Assembly (NCBI RefSeq): GCF_040802235.1
Contig: NC_133170.1
Location: forward strand, 43,657,501-43,721,500
DNA length: 64,000 bases
Direction of reading: 5' to 3'
DNA from: Manis javanica
Taxonomy: Eukaryota; Chordata; Mammalia; Pholidota; Manidae
Shown in pieces: positions 57,026 through 64,000 of the stretch (position 1 is the stretch's first letter; the number at the start of each line of letters is the position of its first letter). The notes below the pieces were generated by a model. It did no database searches. It saw only the letters and a program-made list of their open reading frames with translations, and had not been told where the DNA came from. The translations under genes and the position numbers were made by a program.

Positions 57026-57215
57026 AGAGACTGGCTTGCTGCATGCAGACTCGCTCTGAATGAACAGGATGTTAGTGACTGATCTGACACCGTGAAAATA
57101 AAGTTGGGTATAATCCTTTCACCCCAAGAACATTTTACTGTCACTTCTTTGGTCACAGTGAATCCATAGTGAACTTGCCCAGGGATGAAACCCATTGGCA
57201 AGACAAGAATCTTCT
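57025..57215 (+). mobile_element. LTR-like tail joined to LINE-1 ORF1
   Basis: Immediately after ORF1 codons ending CTACAG, the sequence becomes the same LTR-like repeat found at 6340-6545, with an AATAAA (about 57098), 'gaatccatagtgaacttgcc' and the hairpin 57174-57202. The junction is abrupt. Confidence 0.65.
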
Positions 57216-58590
57216 TAACTTCCTGGGTTTTAAAATACAATCTTAGCTTTAAGATGGAATCTTTCTTGTCTTTACTATGCTGTGTTTATGGCTGGGCTAG
57301 CTTGCTAAATGAACTGTCCAGTCTGCAAATTACTTGATTAGGGGATGGAAATGGAAAAACAGCATATAGGTAAAGTTAAAAAAATAAGCTGGGCCTTTTA
57401 GCAGGCTAAGTGAATCTTACAATGACATGATTTCATTAACGCAATAAAGACAAGGGTGTGCTGAGTGACTTTCCTTTATCTGGGGAATATTCAAACATTC
57501 CAGGCCAGTTACTCCTGGCTTCTTGAACTTTAACTGATCTCACTGAAGAATGCCTATATTCTAAGTTTGCTATTTTTACCCTAGAGAAGGGACAAGCAGA
57601 ACGTGCAAAAGAGCCCTGTGCACCTTATTAAGAAGTGCAGACTCTATTTCATAGGCAATACAGGGACAGAAAATGATTTTGAGCAGGGAAATACCATGAT
57701 CACTTTGTTTATAGGTAGGTCATCTAGCGGTAGTGAGGGGAAAGAATTTAAGTGGGTAGTACTGAAGGATGAGAGATCAAGTAGGAGGCCACTGCACAGC
57801 TTAGGTGAGAGGCGGTGAGGGCTTGGAAGCCCAGTGTGGTGGTGAGAACTGAGAGGAGACAGACGTGAGAAAGAGCAAAGTCAGCGGAGCATGGGCCTGA
57901 CTTGCTGTGTGCAAGATGGAAGGGGAAGGCGTCTCCCGGGTTTCTTCCTGGGATGGCTGGGGTCAGTTAACGATACTGGTAAACAAGTTGTGGGCACAGG
58001 AAGATAACGGACTAAGTTTGCAAGATTTTAGGTTTGGGATACTTGTGGGTAACTGAGGTTGGTAATATTTAACAATAATTTGAATTTATGAGTTTGAAGG
58101 TCAGAAGAGTCAGCACGGACAACTAAGCACTTGAGCAGATAGCTCACCTAAGGAGGCTGTAGGAAGAACAGAGCAGCAGTCCATGGGTAGTACATCCTTG
58201 GGTTTTCCCAAAATTCAGGAAAATCTTGATGCTTTTTGGTATACAATAAATTCATAAGCAAAAACAATTATACAGGAAAATGTAAAGCAGGTCTCTTACC
58301 AAATCCTGAGAGCCATCTAAATGTCAGAGAAAAATGGAATGGTCGACTTAATATGATATATCCACCTCCGAGAATGTTGGCTATTTTAAATGATGTGTAG
58401 GAAGAGTTTGCATAAACATATCATGTTTATGATTAAATGTCAAAAGGTTTTTACCTTTATTTTTAAGACTATGTCTTGTGTAAATGTTAACAATATGCAT
58501 AACATTTTAAATATATTAAAAGTAATTTTTCAGATTATTTCAAACTATCCCCATAATATTTTTATAATGGGGAAACAACCGTTAAGAATA
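57216..58590. other. No recognised gene; old repeat at 57640-58110
   Basis: 57640-58110 resembles an old mammalian interspersed repeat ('gagcagggaaataccatgatcac', 'gtaggaggccactgcacagcttaggtgagagg.g.tgagggcttgga'). The family name is uncertain. The remainder is AT-rich. Confidence 0.4.
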
Positions 58591-58594
58591 CATT

Positions 58595-59290
58595 TTCCCA
58601 CTACGAGATGACACCTCACACACAGTAGGGTGGCTATAATGAAAAAGAGACAGTGCAAGTGTTGGCGAGGACAGGAGAAACTGTGACCCCCATAAATTGC
58701 TAGCAGAGATGAAAAATGGTGCAACCATTTTGGAAAATGGCTTGGCAGTTCCTGAAGGTTAAACACAGAGCTACCATGTGACCCAGCAACTCCTAAGCAT
58801 ATACCCAAGAAAAATGAAAACATACATCCACACACACACTTGTACAGGAATGTTCATTCACAATAGCCAAAAAGTACAAACAACCCAAATGTTTATTCAA
58901 ATAGTTATTTAAAATGCAGGATAGCCATACAATGTAATATTATTCAGCAATAAAAGGGAAGGAAGTACTGACATGTGCTCCAAGTTGCATGAACCTTGAA
59001 AGCATCATGTTAAGTGAAAGAAACCATGCTTAAAGGATCACAGACTGTAAGGCTCTCTTATATGAAATGTCAAGAGTAGGCATATCTTATGGATAGAAAG
59101 TAGGTGGGGAGGTGGGGAGAAGAACTGGGGAAGACTAATAACAGGGATTGGATTTATTTTTGGGGTGATGAAGTCCTAAAATTAGATATTGATGATGACT
59201 GTGCAACTCTGTAAATACACTAATATCCATTGAACTGTATACTTTAAGCAAACTATATGGTATATGAATTATATCTCAACAGAGCCTTAA
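58595..59290 (+). repeat. Old LINE-1 3' end
   Basis: 'actacgagatgacacctcacacacagtagggtggctataatg', 'gtgttggcgaggacaggag', 'cagagctaccatgtgacccagcaa' and 'caatagccaaaaagtacaaacaaccc' follow the LINE-1 ORF2 end, then an old L1M-type 3' UTR closing at '..aattatatctcaacag'. Confidence 0.85.
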
Positions 59291-60720
59291 AAACGTGTTT
59301 CCTCAACAACAAAATGAAAAGGTAACTTACTGTATGGAAGGACATATTTGCAAATGACATATCAAACAAAGGGCTAATATCCAATATGTAAAGAACTCAG
59401 ACAACTCAGCAACATAACAACAACAAATAATCCTATTAAAAAATGGCCAGAGGACCTGAATAGACATTTTTCCAAAGGAGACATACAGGTGGCCAACAGA
59501 CACATGAAAGGATGCTCCGCATGGCTCATCATCAGGGAAATGCAAATGAAAGCCGCACCGAGGTATCACTTCCCACCAGTCAGAATGGCCACTATCCAAA
59601 AGACAAGAAATAACAAGTGTTGGTGAGGGTGTGGAGAAAAGGGAACCCTTGTGCACTGCTGGTGGGAATGTAAACTGGCGCATCCGCTATGGAAAAGAGT
59701 ATTTAGATTCCTCAAAAATCTGCAAAGAAATACCATACAACCCAGTAATTCCGCTTCGGGGAATTTACTCAAAGAAAACAAAATCAGTAATTCGTGAAAT
59801 CATATTTGTGCAACCGAGTGACAATGTGGCCCCTCTGCCTCCACACTGTATTTGTCTCCTCTGCTGCCTTAACCTTTGGGCCAAAAGGAAAAAGAAGGAA
59901 AAAGGCTTCTGCTCAGGCTGCAGCCCTGCACACAGCCTTGCTGATCTTTAAAAGCAATTCGGCTTACAGGGTGAGATTTCTGTCAACAGCCCCTTACCTG
60001 AAGCTTGCCTCCTACAGGATATAGCGAAATATGTATGAAAATAATGACTGTCTTGTCAAAGAGTTTTAGGAATATCCGACCAGATCAAAGTCAGCAAGAG
60101 TCCCCTACCCAAGGATGCAGAGTTTCTCAGCTTTCCTTGGACCCTCGCAGGCACCTAGATGTCTGCAGGCTTCTCACCCCCAAACCTGTTCCCCCTCCTG
60201 TTCCCCCTTCCATGAGCGTAGAAGCAGCTTGCAAACAACCCTTAGTTAAGATGGAGCTTAAAGACACGAGTTCACCATCTTCTTGGTCTGCTGGCTCTTC
60301 AAATAAAGTTGCTTTCCTTTCCCCAACACCTTGTCTCTTGATTTATCAGCATGTCATGCTGTGAGTGGTACAAGCTGTGCTTGGTAACACATGCATCCCT
60401 ATGTTTATTGAAGCATTCTTTACAATAGTGGAAATATGGAAGCAACCTAAGTGTCCTGTTGATGAATGGATAAAGAAGATGTGCTACCTATATTCAATGG
60501 GATATTACTCAGCCATAAAAAAAATGGAATCTTGCCATTTGCAAAAACATGGATGGACTTAAAAGGGTATTATGCTCAGTGAAGTCAGAGAAAGACAAAA
60601 TGCCATATGATGCCATATGATGCCATAATGAACAGACAAAACAGACACAGAGGAGAGACTGATGGTAGCTACAGGGGAGGGGGGTGAGGGGTTGGGTGAA
60701 ATAGGTGAAAAGGAAAAAAA
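59291..60720 (+). mobile_element. LINE-1 ORF2 end, interrupted by an LTR
   Basis: 'aaatggccagaggacctgaatagaca', 'catcagggaaatgcaaatgaaagcc' and 'gcactgctggtgggaatgtaaactgg' run to about 59805. ORF2 sequence resumes at about 60390 with 'atgcatccctatgtttattgaagcattctttacaatag' and ends in a purine-rich 3' UTR. The gap is filled by an unrelated 580-base element. Confidence 0.85.
59806..60388 (+). mobile_element. Solo-LTR-like insertion inside LINE-1
   Basis: Inserted between adjacent LINE-1 ORF2 positions. It starts TGTGCAACC and ends near GGTAACA, has AATAAA at 60302-60307 followed by a T/C-rich region, as in an R-U5 segment. No internal retroviral genes are present, so it is probably a solo LTR. 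Target duplication is not clear. Confidence 0.6.
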
Positions 60721-61860
60721 ATTATGTTTACTATCTTGTTCTGGGTAATGATTATGAGTGGGGCAAAGACATGGGACAAGCGTCATGATTAATTTTTCCT
60801 GCCTATGATGAAAAATGCTGAGATATAAATAGTCTAGTAAGAACAGGAGGAAATCCATCTTAAGGCTAAGATTTCATGTTAAACACCAGGGAGTTAGGAG
60901 GTTAAGATTCCCAACATATTTTATGGTAATCAGCCAGTAACCAACCCTATCTTAAGGCTGGGCAAGCAGTCCTAAATAATATGTCCTCACTGCTTGAGGG
61001 TAACCACTATCTTGGAGAAGAGCAGGACCAAGAAATTTCTTGTGTTAAGTTTATCTTAGGGAATATCTAGAGGACCGATGGTGAATGGTGACATGACATC
61101 TCTCACCAGAGACAGACATCATGAGATCACAGTCTAGCCTGTCCACCCCTTGTCCTGTCCTTTATCCCATTCTTGAACTCCTTAAAAGACAGAATCCTAA
61201 GCCTCTAAGTGTGCCTTCTCTCTGAGATTGCCGGCACTCCCCTTTCTTAGAGTGTGTACTTTGTGCCTTAAAGACTCTGCTCTTCCAGTGGTGTCTTTGT
61301 TCCTGGCTATTTCTTTCTATTTTCTAGACTTAAGCACAAGTCTTCCCTCTCTGTTCTACTACAGACAAGCAGGGAGGGACTACTGAGAGCTCTGATTTGG
61401 GCTCGCAAGTTCCTGTGGCCTGCCTGGGTGACGCGGACAGGACTGTGGCTGTAGGATTATGCTCTTCAGGAGCCTCCCTGAAAATCTCCTTCCTTTGCCT
61501 TTGGAGAGTTGTCAGAACACAATCTCACTCTATCCAGGCAGGGCGCCACAGCTCCTCTAAATCCCGGGACTGTAGAGGCTGAGTTCCCACGCCCTGCAAA
61601 TTCAAGCGGACACTGGATGCCAAGTCATCTTGGGAGCAGGTGAAGGATCTGCCCTATGCTTGAGCAGTTCAATGAGCGGTAACGACTGCTCAGCAGCTGC
61701 CATTTACCATTACTATCACTTTAATAAATTCCTTCCCTTCCTGCACTTGTGCAGCTGCTGAGAATTCTTTCTGCTCAGTCAAGAGCCCTCCCCTGTCCAG
61801 GGGGATTTCACCTAGTGCTCAGGGAGACCTCCCCGGACAGCTGCCTGACAACAGTTACAT
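60721..61860 (+). mobile_element. LTR-like sequence, two possible segments
   Basis: 60760-61375 has a CTTAAAAGA TATA-like box (about 61180) and a 'gccttaaagactctgctcttcc' block. 61376-61855 has AATAAA (61733-61738) with a pyrimidine-rich region and closes CTGCCTGACAACA. Both look like old ERV LTRs; the family is not identified and no coding sequence is present. Confidence 0.4.
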
Positions 61861-61989
61861 GCGTGCGTACACGTCAAAACTGACAGCTGCGTGCTAAGTG
61901 TGTGCATTTATTTTATGCGCCCCTGTAAACTGCTTCTGCCACCTCCAGGGAGGCAGACAAGCTGCAGACCCGACCTAATTAATACCAGG

Positions 61990-62515
61990 TCCGGCACACG
62001 GTCTGCCCTCCGCCAGTCCGAGTGGGTCAAAGGCAGGATGAAGGCGGCGGGCTCGGGCTTTCCGCTGGGGCCTAGGCCCGCCCTCCGGACCCCACCTGCC
62101 GGAGCTGCCCCCACAGCCTCGGGATCCGGCCCTGCGTCCGCGGGCGCGCGGTCTGCGCCCGACCTCCGCCCTGCGCCTCCGCAGGCCCTGCCCGCGGCGC
62201 CGCGCGCCAGGCGCTCCTCTGGAAGCGAGTCCCGGGGGACCGCGCACACCCGGCGCCCCGCCTCGGCCTGAGGGCCGCCCGGGGCGTCCTCTCCAGGCCG
62301 GAGGGGCTGTTGGCCGAGGCCGCCGCAGTCACAGGCCCGCTTGCAGCGTCTTCCACCGCGGGCCTCACTCCTCAGAGGTACGCGCGGCCTCGCGGACTCA
62401 GGCGGCGCTTCCACAGCGCCGACGCAGGTCCTCCCGGGGGCTCGGTGCGCAGCAGCCAGTATGGCTGCTACGTTGCTTCCCTGTCCGCCGAGTAGGCTCA
62501 CAAGGCGGTGGGGCC
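61990..62515. promoter_or_regulatory. CpG island next to a minisatellite
   Basis: GC-rich, CpG-dense sequence. An ATG at 62460 in fair context (cagccagtATGGC) opens a 33-codon frame that runs into the minisatellite and stops. No known gene start is recognised. Confidence 0.5.
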
Positions 62516-62519
62516 GTAG

Positions 62520-63390
62520 GGACCCCTGGGAGGAGAACAGCCCGCACCCCGTCTGAGGAGGCTGCGGGCGGCCGCGCCCCTGGGAAGACAACAGCCCGCA
62601 CCCCGTCTGAGGAGGCTGCCGGCGGCCGCGTCCCTGGGAGAACAGCCCGCACCCCGTCTGAGGAGGCTGCCGGGGGTCGCGCCCCTGGGAGGAGAACAGC
62701 CCGCACCCCGTCTGAGGAGGCTGCCGGGGGTCGCGCCCCTGGGAGGAGAACAGCCCGCACCCCGTCTGAGGAGGCTGCCGGGGGTCGCGCCCCTGGGAAG
62801 ACAGCAGCCCGCACCCCGTCTGAGGAGGCTGCCGGCGGCCGCGTCCCTGGGATTACAGCCCGCACCCCGTCTGAGGAGGCTGCCGGCGGCCGCGTCCCTG
62901 GGAGAACAGCCCGCACCCGGTCTGAGGAGGCTGCCGGGGGTCGCGCCCCTGGGAGGAGAACAGCCCGCACCCCGTCTGAGGAGGCTGCCGGGGGTCGCGC
63001 CCCTGGGAGGAGGAGAACAGCCCGCACCCCGTCTGAGGAGGCTGCCGGGGGTCGCGACAGCCCGCACCCGGTCTGAGGAGGCTGCCGGGGGTCGCGCCCC
63101 TGGGAGGAGAACAGCCCGCACCCCGTCTGAGGAGGCTGCCGGGGGTCGCGCCCCTGGGAGGAGAACAGCCCGCACCCCGTCTGAGGAGGCTGCCGGGGGT
63201 CGCGCCCCTGGGAGGAGAACAGCCCGCACCCCGTCTGAGGAGGCTGCCGGCGGCCGCGTCCCTGGGAGAACAGCCCGCACCCGGTCTGAGGAGGCTGCCG
63301 GGGGTCGCGCCCCTGGGAGGAGAACAGCCCGCACCCCGTCTGAGGAGGCTGCCGGCGGCCGCGCCTCTGGGAGAACAGCCCGCATCCCGC
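62520..63390. repeat. CpG-rich 51/54-bp minisatellite, 16 units
   Basis: Sixteen 'gtctgaggaggctg' unit starts at 62551, 62605, 62656, 62710, 62764, 62818, 62869, 62920, 62974, 63031, 63071, 63125, 63179, 63233, 63284 and 63338. Spacings are 54 or 51 bases, with one of 57 and one of 40. Two unit types alternate: one with 'gggggtcgcgcccctgggaggagaac' (54) and one with 'ggcggccgcgtccctgggagaac' (51). Because nearly all lengths are multiples of three, long minus-strand frames (Arg/Pro/Ala/Gly-rich) stay open across it. Confidence 0.95.
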
Positions 63391-64000
63391 ACCGTTTATT
63401 CCTTGAGAGATTATTAATTTGGTTCTAAATATTTAGGCCCACAAGTTGTTTTCCGATATAGATTTTTCTTATAGATGTCACAATTGCAAGTTTCCTAAGT
63501 CTTTTTCATTAATGGCATTCCATAGATTATAAACACATCTATTAATTAATAATATAAGTCCATTGAGTAAAATACATTGGATACAGTTTTGCCTCTAACT
63601 GTAGGTCAGTTACGTTTAAGTGTTGAACAACTTTGTATGTTATTGGCCCACCGTATGAGTAGTTAAAACACAACTGCATACTTAGGAAAAGAGATACTTT
63701 GGTTAGAGAACTTATCTAAAGACAGTTTCATTTATGTAGTTGAGTGTTCTGATTTCAAAGCAAAATCAACTTTGTGAAATTTATCTAATATTTTAATTAT
63801 TATTCAACCTGCTGATCATCTTTGACCAAACATTGTTTAAGAGCTGTTCAAGAAACTTAATCTAAGGTAATATATATAATAGCTAGAAATTTAAAATAGC
63901 TTAAAAATTCATTTTCAGAAGACTTATTTAAAAAATTATGACAAATGTACAGAATAGAAAAATGTGCCAATACTTTATTTTGTCGTTTATGTATTGACAT
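63391..64000. other. AT-rich end of window
   Basis: Abrupt return to AT-rich sequence after the minisatellite. No gene or repeat recognised. Confidence 0.4.

Noticed and set aside
62520-63390. Possible CRISPR-like array
   Set aside because: Units are adjacent and nearly identical throughout with no unique spacers, in a mammalian genome; it is a minisatellite.
62398-63392. Long minus-strand frames of repeating Arg/Pro/Ala/Gly sequence
   Set aside because: They arise because minisatellite units are mostly multiples of three. The frame changes at the 40-base unit, and there is no start context or splice structure.

Overview
This window looks like nuclear DNA of a placental mammal. It has an AT-rich background, isolated CpG islands, spliced exons with GT-AG borders, old MIR and L2 fragments, and LINE-1 copies of several ages. 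I see no Alu, B1/B2, ruminant BovB or carnivore tRNA-Lys SINE. The young LINE-1 has a 3' end that I associate, from memory only, with pangolins (Manis). That species call is tentative.

Layout. 1-400 is a CpG-island promoter with no recognisable gene. 780-1240 is an L2 remnant. 2630-3480 is a decayed endogenous retrovirus (env TM piece, polypurine tract, LTR start). 3480-4310 is an old LINE-1 5' UTR. 6190-6545 is an LTR-like repeat with a hairpin. 7840-8095 is a truncated GNAS retrocopy. 9793-10392 is a LINE-1 3' end. 12654-13476 holds two unassigned exon-like blocks. 13477-17287 is AT-rich and almost empty. 17302-26100 is a nearly intact full-length LINE-1 on the minus strand with target-site duplications, a 5' UTR built of tandem monomers and an unusually long 3' UTR. 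26700-27240 is an old LINE-1 and 27480-29290 an ERBIN retropseudogene next to a CpG island (29340-30130). 30180-41150 is AT-rich with a 3'-transducing LINE-1 copy, MIR and old LINE-1. 41250-41640 is a CpG island with a CCG tract, and 43975-44040 a pure (GCA)22 tract.

The one convincing multi-exon gene is at 46250-54271 (+). It belongs to the RALGDS/RGL4 family of Ral guanine-nucleotide exchange factors. Fourteen exons join with matching phases into 729 codons plus a stop by my count. An 884-bp tandem duplication inside the gene has doubled one exon pair without breaking the frame. A further exon (exon 2) carries two in-frame stops, but skipping it keeps the frame. The gene may therefore be functional by exon skipping, or be starting to decay.

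After the gene come a LINE-1 5' UTR plus ORF1 piece fused to the same LTR-like tail seen at 6340 (55285-57215), further LINE-1 fragments with a nested LTR (58595-60720), LTR-like sequence to 61860, a CpG island (61990-62510) and a CpG-rich 51/54-bp minisatellite (62520-63390). AT-rich sequence closes the window.

I found no CRISPR array, tRNA or rRNA gene, and no gene cluster that would suggest a new pathway. The most interesting items are the intragenic duplication in the RGL4-like gene, the architecture of the young LINE-1, and the LTR-like element with a compensated hairpin. Family assignments rest on remembered protein motifs; no alignment was run.
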